Source: Hygrophila difformis (taxonomy: Eukaryota; Streptophyta; Magnoliopsida; Lamiales; Acanthaceae). From it: 64,000 nt of DNA. Below are positions 19,845 through 31,900 of this stretch, one piece after another; the stretch's first letter is position 1; each line of letters starts with the position of its first letter. Position numbers and translations under genes: made by a program. A model generated the notes under the pieces. That model was not told where the DNA came from, ran no database searches, and saw only the letters and a program-made list of their open reading frames with translations. The stretch covers positions 14,925,086 through 14,989,085 of the forward strand of contig JAOANR010000010.1 in assembly GCA_030278955.1 (NCBI GenBank), given 5' to 3'.

Positions 19845-21492
19845 AGAAAGAAGGAAGAATCCTAGTCCCACTTTACCCTGCTTTATTTTATTTCCATTTT
19901 AGTAGTAGTAATCTGCAAGGGATTCCTCTTTTTGTATGTGCAGGTTTGTACTAACTGCACGAGAATCCCTTGCCTCGGATGTATTTATTCGCTTTCCCTA
20001 AATTGGAACTCAGTTTTTGAGACCACTGAACAATTCTTTACTGCTTTCCTTTGAAAAGATGTCTGTACAGTCCGAGATGAATAAGTGACTGTCAGACCAA
20101 AAATATGCTGTTGACATACCTAGTATGTCAGCAGTGCCTCTTTACTGCTTTAAATTAAATAACCAGCAAAAATATGCATAAACCTGCTCTAAATTCACAT
20201 GTTGAATTTAGGCTTATGATAAAATTTTCAAACTTTTAAATTGGGATAATATAATTGAGAACATGCATGAAATGAATTCCTGAGGTTTTGAGCTATAAAA
20301 ATTTAATGATGCGATCAGCTTATTGGGTAATAAATCTGCATGTTAGAGGTTTTGATTGAATAAATTGTTAGAATTAAGCTGTGATTAAATTTAAGAATAG
20401 TGTATGACATGAATCAATCTAACCTTGTGAGATTTGAGCCATGAGTCACTTTTACTCATTTATTTTCATTGATGTGTGAATTATTTTGATTAAAGGAAAC
20501 TAGAACTTGCGATTATGACCGATTCAAGACTATGCCATATTCCAAAAAATCGAGCACATGATCGAGGCACTTAGAAAAACCCAAATTTTTGGCTTTCGTT
20601 TGAAATCCAAACCCAAAAATATTTTCCCTTTAGGATTAACCAATCTGAGCCTATAAGCCTAATTTTTCTTTGAAACTCTATATTTTCATAGCCTTATAAA
20701 AAGACCAAGAAATTCAAACCCAAGTGTGCAGGAATGAATTCTATCAAAGGCACTAAATTTATGATCATCAGAAAAAGTATTAATCGGTATTTCAATGAAC
20801 CGATTCAAAAAAAAATGTGTTGAGCTTCATTCAACAACAATAAATTGCAAATGACAAAGCAAATTAGACATAGTCTAATGTCAGGCAATAGAAAAGAAAA
20901 TCAAAAAGAAAGAAACAATGATGATCATAAATTTTAAATAAAAATGCCAAGTTATGATAGATTAATCCTTGCCACTTCTTAGCCCAATAATTTCCCTTTC
21001 CTACCTAATGCTACAACCGTATGCCCCATTATAACCCTTAAATAAGACCTCATGATCTCGATTTGAAGAAATGAGCCGGTGGCGAGTTGGTCTGATTGCA
21101 AGCTTATGGGATAATTTAATTAAAATTGATTATGAGCGTTCACTGACTGAACCCCAAATGAGAGTGAGTGATCCTTCCGATTCTCTTATAAGTGAGGCTC
21201 TGTTTCATTAAAATGTTCATGTCATCCTCTAATTCTCATCCTTAATCTTTGCATCTTTCAAACATGATATTCATGAAGGATTGATAATAATGTTTGATTT
21301 GTAGGCCCGATATAGTGAGCAAGTATCATTTCATTAAACACTGCAATCAAGGGAGTTTAATACTTGTAGTTTTTTATTGTCTTATCCCAATTCAAAAAGA
21401 ATGTGATTTATGAAGCCACGAAAATGAATTGAATATGTAGAGTCCGTGTTCTTACGAACATTGACTCTGACTGCTCGGGGACGATCTGTATT
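19845..21492 (+). other. Element C non-coding region between the F-box gene and the 3' LTR
   Basis: About 1.65 kb of AT-rich DNA without a supported frame. It is the presumed 3' untranslated region of the F-box gene plus element sequence. It ends at the AAATGTGAGGATGTTG motif (21493-21508) spanning the 3' LTR start, the presumed polypurine-tract equivalent. Confidence 0.6.
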
Positions 21493-21506
21493 AAATGTGA
21501 GGATGT
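21493..21506 (+). other. Presumed plus-strand primer (polypurine-like) site of element C
   Basis: AAATGTGAGGATGT directly precedes the LTR start TGATAATGG. It is not a classical purine run, but location identifies it. The same string recurs at 17210-17223 and 19111-19124. Confidence 0.6.
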
Positions 21507-24500
21507 TGATAATGGCCAGAAATGACCATTATTTTCAATCCATTTCCGTGTCTTAAACGGGCATTTGATCGCATTCCGGTCTTACATTAAGTAAGAAAGC
21601 AGTCGAATTGGACTGATTTATGCATAATTGTAAAAACATTAAGCTGGTGTGAAAAAGGCATAAATATGTAATTTTATTACATAATTATGTTAGAAAAATC
21701 CAAAAACACGAGAAAAAGAAAAGGAAACAAAAAGATGGGAAAAAGATAGAAAAGCCCACAAAAAGAACATTTTCGGCCCATCTGGCCCAATCCAGCAGGC
21801 CCAGGAAGACCTTTGTCGCGGAAGCCCTTTGGCGCGATGCATGGTTCCGCGACAAAGGAGGGTTCCGCGACCAAGCAGCTTAGATGAAGAGGAGACCAGC
21901 CAAGTCCCTTTGTCGCGATGACCTTGGCGCGATGGCATGCTCCGCGACAAAGGCATGACTCCGCGACCAAGACACCCAATTAGAGACACAAGACCCAGTC
22001 GAGAAGCCTTGCCACATGCAGTGTGTTCCGCGACCAACTTGATGCTCCGAGACAAAGCTGTGATGTGTGTGATGTCTTAAGACACAATGGGCTAGAATCA
22101 AGGCCCATGGGCTTAGGGTTACACCTCTATAAATATGAGGTGTCTCCCATGAGCTAAGGGTTGGAAAAATTGGAATTTTGTTGAGCTCTCTTGAAGGCAA
22201 GCTTAGGAGTTCTCTCTTAGGTAGTGTAGTTAGGTTTATTTTCATGTATTATTTAATTTTTGCTCTTAGCTTAGCTTAGTTTAGTGTTTTACTGGTTTAC
22301 AGTGATTTAGATAGCCACTTTACACCATGTTTTGGTTTCTAAACTCTTGTTTTAGGGTTTGTAATACCCAAATCATGGGTATTAACAACACCCCTTCAAT
22401 AATATGGGAAAACATTCATCATTTGTGTCCCAAATCATGAAATGGGTCTCACACCCCATGGATTTATGCTTTATTTTTCATTTCGGGGTCATTTGACCCC
22501 CATTATGCTATTTTTATGTTTACTGTTAGCATTTTATGGATAATGTTGTGTGTATGTGTGATCAAACCCTAGATTAGGACTCTTGCTTCATTTTAATATT
22601 CTGCCCAGCTTTGATATTTTTGCCTAAGCATGTTCTTCCTTATTTTGAATGTTTCTTGTTTGTTTTTAGCTTAGAATAGCTTTTTGATCTGAAATAGGGT
22701 GAGATCACGCTGTTTGCATGCCACTGTTCATTTCTGCTTTTTCTGACTTTTGTCCTGAACCACCTTGGGCGCCAACCGCCTTCTGTCGCGGAACCACGTT
22801 CCGTGACAGAATGGTTGTTCCGCGACCAAGATGTTTCAAGACACTTGTCTCCATAATCTAAAACCCTTTGTCGCGGAACACCTTGTCGCGGAACCACGTT
22901 CCGCGACAAAACTTTCCATGCATAGCGACAAAGGAGCCAAACTCTTGCATTTTGTCTGCATGGCTTTTTGTCGCGGAGCCACGTTCCGCGACAAAATCTC
23001 ATTCTGAGACAGAAAAATTATGCCATATTCCTTATTCTTTGAACACTCTTGTCGCGGAACCACGTTCCGCGACAAAAATCTCCACGCATAGCGACAAAGG
23101 TTCAAATGCCTTAGGAATTTTCTGAAAATTCTTTGTCGCGAAACACTCTTGTCGCGGAACCACGTTCCGCGACAAAATCTTGCATAGCGACAAAGAGGCG
23201 TTATGCTGCCAAAAATTCTAAAAACTTGTCGGGATGCCCATGTCGCGGACCTCGGTCCGCGACAAAATTTATGGTATCGCGACAAGGGTTCCTCTCTCTC
23301 TATTTAATCTCAAACAATCTTCTTTCTCTTCCTACATTATATTGCAACACTCACATCATAACCCCACGGGTTAAGGTGTAATATTCTGGAATTGCAATAT
23401 AGGGTGTTATGCTGCCCAAATTTTGATTCTCCATTTCCCTCACTTAACTGATTGAACCCTTGACTCATTAATGATTAAGGATTGAGATTAGCAATAATCA
23501 AACTTCAATAATCATCATGACTAAAGGACCTTTGTTCAATTGCCATTAAAATACTCCTCTATAAACAAAATCTTGATGGCTTAAACAGATAATCCGGACT
23601 GTAAATAATTATGGTAGGAGGGATTATTTAAGACCATCAATTGTGGACCTAATCCACAACCTTGCATGAGAAACCAATGTCTCTCATACAAGGAATCTTC
23701 TCCTATTGCTTATTGATTTTGTCTTTGCGTGTTGTGTGTAACAATTAGTAAAGAATACATCAGATTAATGTTGGCGGGTATTCCCTCATGGATAACTAGC
23801 TTGTAATCTGCGTATTAATTACTAAGTGTTATTTTGCATGGTCTGGATGACTGTCAGTGGAAGCCTTGGCGGTTCGCCCATCCGGGGTTATAATAGCTGC
23901 TCGGCTGACTCCCATCCAGATACAGTTTCATTTTTCTTATCTTAATTTCCAAACCTAAATTCCAATCTGTAATGGGGGTCAGTTGGCATCAGTCAATGCC
24001 CACTGACGATCATTATAGAAGGGAAGCATGTAGGTTTTTATCCGAATTCACAGGCAGTGGAGGCCCAACTGGTATTGACACCACCATTACAGGGTCTAAA
24101 CTGTCTAAATTCGCTCCATCCGAGTAATTGGGAAATTGGACAGTAGATGTTTACAATCCACCTGATTATTCTGCCATTACTTTGGTCTCTTGACCACTTC
24201 ATATCTGTGTTTCACCCTCTGTCTAGACCCGCATCTATATTTTGGGTCAATTAATTTTACAGTTCCCTATATCCTTATGCATGATAATATTATGTACTAT
24301 TGTGGTCTATATTATTTTGGGATCCTTCCCTTGGACAATAGAAGTCTAGATCTTAATCAGATATTGTGTAATAAACTTCCAACAAAAATCTTCTTATAAA
24401 ATCCGGATCTGAGTAAGGGATAAATTCTTCAGTTATGACTACTTCATATCCTGTCAAGGGTTGTATTTTGGGAAATTAGAAACAGATTCAGCGATTAGGT

Positions 24501-26186
24501 CTCGCCTAGACTGAAAGGGTCTGTGTTTTAACTGAGAGTCTAGTACCTGATAGTGAATGATTTTCAAATCCATTATCTTCCAAAATTACTGGTTGTTGGA
24601 AATCTAAGATTGAATACTACACCGAGATGGGGTCCACTTGGACTCAAATACAGTGTAGTAAATAATCTCAGAGGAACATCACCCAGGCCTTGGTTATTTT
24701 CTAAGATAGGGTTGAGTTTTCTTTCAACTACTATCCTCTTCTGCCAAAGCCTATTTTTGAGTCCTGAGTGAGTGCATCCGGAACGAACTAAATCATTAGT
24801 TCGTTTCATTAGTTTGTATCTCATAATCACCCGGAAGAAAGTGAACACACTAGTGGTTCACCAAGAGCCGGGAATTCTTGATCCATACTCCTTCATCCTG
24901 ATGGGGTGCTGTCTTTTACTATCAGGGTCAGATTTTCAAAACCTCCGAGTGATAGGTTTTAAATGCTTTCTTTACTGCTTTCTTTTAACCGCTTTCATTA
25001 GAGGTCACTCGGTTGTATTGAGAGTTGTGTAACTGCTACTAGGATTGACAGTTAAGGGATAGTTCATAACTTGATTAGAATCTTTGGGTGTGACATGGGA
25101 GAATGATAGTAGTACTTGGCATTTCAATAAATGATATGTCGGGTGTTGCTTTGCCACCACAGATGAAGTAACACACCCAGGCCAGGGCAGTTACCAATCT
25201 GTGGTATCTTAGAATTTGTGGTCGTAAGAACATGTAAACTCATATTGTAAGTACCTGTCTGTTAAAGGGAAAGCATTATTGAGAGCATGAGAATTAGCTA
25301 TCTGGTAGAATTATCCCCAAACAAAGATCTGCGTATAAAAATGGAAGTTTAATAATGCTTTATCTAAATCTTGTCCAATTTTCATTCTTTTCTCCCTGTC
25401 TTTCTGTCTACATTGTGATTCAGCTTCGCGGCTGGCACAATGTAATTTTTCCCTGCTTTAATAGATAATGTTTACCGCATTCTTAGAATAATTTTTACCC
25501 GCTTCCTAGAATAGCTTTATTCGCTTTGTAGAGTAATTTAATCGCTTTTATAATGTAGTTTAAATTCATGTCAGTAGTTATTAATCACCTTTTAAAACCA
25601 TTGAGCAATACGAATGGAAAATCTAGTAAAACGACGTGGGCCCTGCTTCTATCGCACATCCTCCAGTGAACGATCTGGTCTTACTATAAATTACTGCAAT
25701 TTTTGACACCGTGCGCTTTCGGGCCACAGTTTCTTAAACACGAGCAATAAAAACATGACTACTTATAAATATATCCCTAATCACAACTCTGCCATCATAA
25801 ATTGGTTTCATTAAATAAAATCTGAACCAGGATCATGATTTTTCGGAAAATACTCATGTCGTGGAAATCTGTCAAAAGTTTCATGGCAGGAAATCTTATG
25901 GCAAGAATTGATGAGAAGTATCATGGCATATTTGTCGGGGATCCTCAGTGTGACAGGCTGAAGATCAACCTATCCCGGCTGTGCCATGAGATTTGTCAAC
26001 ATTTCATGACAGAGAGGACCACAGCGCCATTTGAAACCAAGCACCACACTTGAGTAATAAAAAGACTAATAATCTTGATATATCCCTAAACCCTTTCCCG
26101 TGAATCATAACTCTTTCCTTTTAATAAATCTAACCTGGTATAATTTTAAGAAAAAGCTCGTGTGGATGAAATTGTCAAAAGTTTCA
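21507..26186 (+). repeat. 3' LTR of element C (full length, 4680 bp)
   Basis: It starts TGATAATGGCC and ends GTCAAAAGTTTCA, followed by the duplication ATGGT (26187-26191). It contains the 1933 bp absent from the 5' LTR. It has a TATAAATA box (22128-22135), upstream palindromes (21812-22055) and a downstream array of longer hairpins (22783-23286). Element E's LTR has the matching region, so 4.7 kb is the ancestral length. Short frames across the array (SRNTLVAEPRSATK and similar) are repeat artefacts. Confidence 0.93.
22783..23286 (+). repeat. Hairpin array in the element C 3' LTR
   Basis: Six palindromes start near 22783, 22884, 22967, 23050, 23150 and 23241, spaced 80-100 bp. The core is GTCGCGGAAC-CAC-GTTCCGCGAC (10-bp stem, 3-nt loop). 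Variants are GGAGCCAC (22967) and GGACCTCGGTCC (23241). Most units are followed 10-20 bases later by a lone half-site such as TAGCGACAAAG. The array lies downstream of the candidate TATA box, so it would be in the leader RNA. Confidence 0.9.
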
Positions 26187-26191
26187 ATGGT

Positions 26192-26431
26192 TCTAAAGCC
26201 GCTTCAGGAGTCGAAGCAGGGTTTACCCTACAAACACCGGAGGGCAAGGTATACAAGTATTTCGTGCAATTGCCAGAGTCATATACGAATAACCAAGCTG
26301 AATACAAAGCGTTGATTTCGGGATTACAACGGTTGATAGAAGAAGGAATCAAAGCAATCATTATCAGAGGGGACTCACAAGTAGTTGTTCAGCAATTATT
26401 AGGCGATTTTCGGTTAAGAGTTCTCAGTTGA
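26192..26431 (+). pseudogene. Element B second RNase H domain, remainder after the element C insertion
   Basis: This continues from 8433 after element C. It keeps the catalytic Glu (NNQAEYKAL) and second Asp (RGDSQVV) of an archaeal/plant-type RNase H; the first Asp (MMFDG) lies on the far side of C. The frame visible upstream (from 26162) reads out of the C LTR and is chimeric. A one-base frameshift near 26415 ends this frame at 26431, and the domain continues in the next frame from 26428 (YIEYIPREKNEVANELA, with the last conserved Asn/Asp region). Confidence 0.85.
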
Positions 26432-27858
26432 TTAGATTGTACGAAGAAGCGGTTAATTTGTTAGAAGAATTCGATGAGGTATATATTGAATATATCCCAA
26501 GGGAAAAGAACGAAGTAGCCAATGAATTGGCTCAACACGCAGCTAGATATCGGCTGATGCCGATAGCAGGAAATGTGGAAGTACATTTGGCCGAAACAGA
26601 GAAGGCCGAATGGATAAAGAAGATAGCACAGACATTAGAAGATCCTTCGGAGGCTAATCCAGCTGAAAAGCGGAAAGCGATGGATTACGTCATAATAGGA
26701 GGATTATTATTCAAGCGTGCTATTGATGGAGTATTGCTCAGATGTGTCGGAGAAGAAGATGCCAGAAGGGTGATAGGAGAGGTTCATGAAGGAATATGTG
26801 GCGCACATCGGGCAGGAAAATCGATGAAGTGGAGTATTATTCGGCTGGGATATTATTGGCCGAATATGGGTACTGATTGTGAAAAATATGCGAGAGGATG
26901 CAGCGAATGTCAGAAACATGGGCCGATTCAGAAGTTACCGGCCGAAGAATTACACATAATGATCAAACCATGGCCATTTCGAGGATGGGCCATGGACATC
27001 ATAGGAAAAGTTCATCCCTCTTCATCTAAAAGACATGAGTTCGTGCTAGTGGCAACAGATTACTTCACGAAATGGGCCGAAGCTCAGGCGTATGTCAGTA
27101 TTTCACAAGAAGAGGTGATCGAGTTTATCAAGAGACAATTGATTTATAGATTTGGGATCCCACAGACGATTCTAACAGATAGAGGAACTGTATTCGTGGG
27201 AGAAAGAGTCAAGGCCTTTGCAGATGAATACGGAATAAAAATTGTGCATTCATCACCATATTACCCACAAGGAAATGGACAAGCAGAGGCCACAAACAAA
27301 CAGCTAATAGGAATTATAAAGAAAATGATCGAAGACCAACCAAGAAAGTGGCATGAAAAGCTGTCAGAGGCATTATGGGCTTATCGAAATGCTAAAACTT
27401 CAGCCACTGGGTTTACACCATTTCGGCTGACTTATGGAATGGACGCAGTGTTGCCAGCCGAAATAACAGTACCGACTTTGAGAACAAACCAAGCGGATTC
27501 AATGTCGGCCGAACAGTATGATTGTGCGATGAAAGATGAGTTATTGGAAATTAACTCCAATCGGATGCAAGCCTTTGAGAATTTGCAGAAAAACAAAGAT
27601 GTTGTGGCCGATTGGTACAATAAGCGAATTCGTCTTAAGCGGTTTGAAGTTGGAGACTTAGTTTGGAAAGTTATATGGCCACCCAAGCATAAGGATGGCC
27701 GATTAGGTAAGTGGAGTCCCAATTGAGAGGGACCGTTTATTGTTCATACCAAATTACCGAATGGAGCATATATGTTAGTGGACGAAAATGGTGAGCAGAT
27801 GTCGAATCCAGTAAATGCAAGATACATGAAGAAATATTATCCATCAGTTTGGGATTAA
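26428..27858 (+). CDS. Element B RNase H C-terminus and integrase, with one stop near the end
   Basis: Integrase inserts element DNA into the genome. After about 40 residues of RNase H tail come the HHCC zinc finger (HEGICGAHRAGKSMKW to CSECQKHGP), then the catalytic core with Asp in WAMDIIGKV, Asp in LTDRGTVFVGE and Glu in GQAEATNKQL. The C-terminus (VGDLVWKVI) follows. TGA at 27724-27726 interrupts where a Trp is expected (SPN-stop-EGPFIV; TGG to TGA); the same frame then runs to TAA at 27856-27858. Confidence 0.9.
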
Positions 27859-28920
27859 ACGATAAGTAAGCAGAATAAAGATTTTATTGCATGAACGAAC
27901 AAGTGCAAAGAGGGTGCTACTTCGGCCGAAAGCGGCGTCGATAGACCGAAATTACAATATACAAGGGAAACGTCCTATACTAAGCAGGCATATACAAGGG
28001 AAAGGTCCTTGAAAGACACTCAGCCTTGTAGAAATGCCGCTAAAACTATCGGCAAGACAGAAACAGGGCACAGTTGCTTGCCCCAGAACAGTATTGCCGA
28101 TTTGGGTCCGACCACCGAACTTCTACTCTTGGATACGATAGAACGAAGAGTACAACGTCCCAGAGGTAGAAGTCAAACTCGGGTACAGCATCCGCACGAC
28201 CTCAGACAGAAGAAGGAGGAGTGCAGCGAGGCAGTCACCCAAAAACGGTGGAAGGGGGAAAGGATGGAGGAATAACTAGGGGTAGTTATTCCCCCCATTA
28301 GATAAGGTCCGACAGGATATGCAACCGCAAAGTCGAAAAGAGATATGTCCGCGTAGCCGTCGAGACCTTCATTTGGAATAACAGATAAAGATCCTCACCC
28401 ATACGAACATGGTGAAAAGGGCATTAGTTGAACTCGAATCGCACAAGCGAAAGGTTTTCGTACCACGTCTGGAAATCCTTGCATAAGAATGCTTGTCGAA
28501 GACCATGGAGGAATTGGAGACAGGGAGTCGAGCAAAGGAAAAGAGAAAGCCATATTGTTATAAGGAAGAAAGAAGGAAGTGATAGATAAGCATCATCAAT
28601 GCCGGGTATTTATAGGAAGGGATAAGTGCTCGGCAAAAGAAACGGTCAATGTTAAATGTTATTTATGGGAAAACGTTACAGCTGATTCCCGGAAAAAGCT
28701 GCTAACATTCAGAAATTAGCAATAAAGGAGACCGAAAATAGTGGAATTAACGGAATACGAATCGCATTGCAGAAGATACAAAAGATACGAATCTAAGTAC
28801 AATGTATCGGCCAACATAGTCCAAAAAGGGTCGATTACAGCTGTCAAGAGAAAAAGAGTGACCGAAATTCACACTTGACAGAAGATAAGTCAAAACACAA
28901 AGTTGATATACAAAAGCAAA
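27859..28920 (+). other. Element B spacer between pol and the antisense gene
   Basis: About 1.06 kb with no convincing frame (longest about 88 codons, no recognised domain). It separates two convergent transcription units and probably holds the 3' end of the antisense mRNA. Confidence 0.6.
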
Positions 28921-31900
28921 TTAATGGTCTTCCTGGTCATCAAAGGGAACATCATCATCCAAGCCTTGCGAAGCAGCGATAGAAGGATTAACCGAATATG
29001 TCATCAGATTCGAACTTGCTGAAGAAGAAGGGCCAGCAACGTCACCAGATGGGAGGCGAACGGTGGATGAACCAGCACCACAGGAAGTACCAGGTTTCCC
29101 TAGGGAAGAAAAAAAGGGAATAATAAGTAAGAGAGCATAAAGAAGAATCACAACAAGAAATGGAGGAAAACAAAGTACCTGAGAGAACGGTTGACAAAGG
29201 TGGATTATCGCCCGAAGGGGAGGTCTCTATCTCGGAAGGATCCAAAGGAAATAAAACATGTGGAGAAGAGACATGAACAACACTTTGCCCACCAAGGCTT
29301 TTGATGGCCGAATCCAGCTGACCGACTAAAGACTGGGTTTCGGCCCATTTTTCTTGGAAAGTACCAAGAATGAAATCGTTGAAACTGATCCGCATGGCCA
29401 GATAAGAAGCATCCTGCTGAGAATCCAAGATTTTGGCCTTGGGAGCCTCGGCCGATTGACGAAGGGCTTTTATTGACCGTCGCAGATCGGCCGATTTTCG
29501 CTTAGTTTGAGCTAAAATCAATTCCAAATCCTTCTCTTGTCGTTGGAGCTTGGCTATTTCAGACCGAATCGAAGAAAGGTCCTCGGACTGTTTATGTTCC
29601 TGAGATTCCACCTCGGATAGTGTATTCATCTGAGCCCGATACTCTGCAGAATAATTATAAAAAATGGCTCGTGAAGAAGCCGCAGCTTCACGCTCGGCGG
29701 CAAGTTTGTTCCGCATTGTCAAATGAGCCATGAGTTCCTGATCCATTGAGAGGACAGACTTCGTAATCATTTGAAGAGTGCCATTTAGATTCAGAGACAC
29801 CATCTCGTCATGAAATTGTTGCTCAAGATGAGACAAGAGAATGAGGATCGGTTTAGGATTGACAAACTCCACATCAGATTGCCGGCCGATTAGATTACAC
29901 AGCCTGGCCAAACAATCGCCAAGGTGAACAGAAAGATCTGACAGACGAGAAACTATAGAGACAGGAGAAAAGAAATCGTCCAAAACATGCCGATCAGGAA
30001 ATGGTGATAAAGGGACCTGATCGGCGGGGGCTTCATCAACAATCCTACCACTAGATGAAGGGCCAGTCGGTTTCAGAATAACCGAAGACAAGGGTGTGAC
30101 AGAGTCCGTAATAGGTTGAGAAAGATCAACCGAAGGAGGGACGAAAGGGTCGGCAAGAGTAGAACTTTCAATCAAACCCCGAGGGTTAACAAAAGAAGAA
30201 CCAGCATAAACAGCCAAATTACTGGTACCAGCCGATGTGCGAAATTCAGTTACAGGAGGAGCCGAAACCACAGTGGGAAGTGGGGGAACATCGGATGGTG
30301 GCAAAACGGGTGGGACCTGGCAAGAGTAAGAAAAAAGAAATTAGTCGAAGGAAAGGAGCCTGGAAAAGAAAAAGAGTAGTGTAACAAACCGCAAAAAGAG
30401 TGGTAGGGATTCTGCCAAGCGGTGAACGAGATGAACGCCTTCTAGTCTGAGTAGGAGGAAGAGAGCCAATAAGGGAAGCTGAAGGCGAAACAGGCCTCTT
30501 TCGACCAGGATCAGAAGTAGAAGATCGAGGAACATCTGAAGAAATCGAATGAGTAAGATGAAAGATAAAGAAACAAGCAATGACCAAAGGAAAAGGAGAA
30601 AGAAAATGAACATACCTGGGCGAGAAGTGGAAGGCGAACCGAGGATGCGCTGAGGAGTGGAACCCGGAGATGATGAAGGGAAAGAAGAGAACGCCAGAAT
30701 AGGAGAAAAACCACCCCTCCGCAGAACCGAATCAAGATTAGCACTGAAAAAGGCACCAGCAACACCGTCCCACCAAGACTGAAAGCGGGAGGTAACGCAT
30801 CCCGGACGAACAGCAAACTTCCAAACCTTAAAAGAGATTAAACGTTTATGATAGAGGGAGCATTGCTGACGGCTGGCAGAAGCAGAAAGGCGTTTACCGG
30901 CTCTAAGAGCTTCCACTAAGTCTTGACCGAAGCCGAATTGACGGCTGACCAAATGGGGATTGTAGACTTCGAAAGGAATAGCAGACTTAGCAGATACGAA
31001 TGTGGAACCATTAAAGATCGGACGGGGTAATATACACCTATTCCAGATTTGGGCAAGAGCTAAAGGAAGGGAAGCCCCGAAGGGGGAAGTAGCAATCTCC
31101 CTGACCCAAGCAAAGTCAGTTTTCCGATAGTGATAATGGGAAAAGGATTGTTCGGCAGTTCGACCCAAGAAATAGTTGATCCAATGAGGAATCGACAAGG
31201 GAGGAAGGGATGCTCTAAGAAGATCAGGAGCGATAAAACGATTAGGACAAATATCATGGGGAGGAAATTGAGAAATGTCACGAAAATGCCAAACCAACCA
31301 CAAATGGAGGAACCATAAAGGACCACGGGCTTTATCGGACGAACCTTTTTCCCAACCCGACACAGTAGCCGAAATACCCGCATATAAATGAGCAAGGAAG
31401 AAATCGGCTAAGGGCAGAGTCACATGGTTAATAAGCGCCGAAGCCAGAGAGTGCGTTTCGAGGAGAACACCCTTAGAAGGAACACACCAGAAGAATTTCG
31501 TAAGAAAATACATCATGAAAGCAAGAGGTTCTGAAGGATGTGGAGCAGGCGAAACAGGATCACTCTGATGAGAAATGATCCAATTGGCAAAAGAATCGCC
31601 AGAGGAAAAGCCGATATTTTTCTCCTTGGGCAACGACATGATGGCAAGGTTATCCCCACGAACAGAGAGGCCTGGGAGGAGTTTCACATCCTGAATGGTG
31701 GGAGTCATCATCCCCCAAGGGAAACAAAAACAGTTCACGGAAGGATTCCAAAAACAAAGAAGGGCTTGAATAGGACGAAGGTCCGTGGGAAGTGGCAAGG
31801 TACTAAGAGAAATCATACGATGAATATACGATTTATTCCAAGAGTCGTAACAGTAGGGTTCAAGATGACGGTACCACGCCACATAATCGGGAGAGGCCGA

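Larger units (their letters stand above)
8434..26186 (+). mobile_element. Element C: Athila-type Ty3/gypsy retrotransposon with giant LTRs and an F-box cargo gene
   Basis: It is bounded by LTRs at 8434-11180 and 21507-26186 and flanked by ATGGT (8429-8433 and 26187-26191) inside element B. The tRNA-Asp type primer site, the gag core and the polymerase sequence place it in the Athila branch. The internal region holds gag-protease, pol, and a 4.4-kb 3' region with an F-box gene where Athila elements may carry an env-like frame. The LTRs differ by about six substitutions over the shared 2747 bp, plus one 1933-bp deletion in the 5' copy, so insertion was recent. Pol is blocked by only two in-frame stops. 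Confidence 0.94.

Noticed and set aside
22640..23381. ORFs with repeated SRN...AEPRSATK on both strands
   Set aside because: They are translations of the hairpin array in the C LTR; palindromes give similar peptides on both strands.
26162..26191. ATG-like start of an RNase H protein at the B/C junction
   Set aside because: The first ten codons come from the C LTR end, so the start is an insertion artefact.
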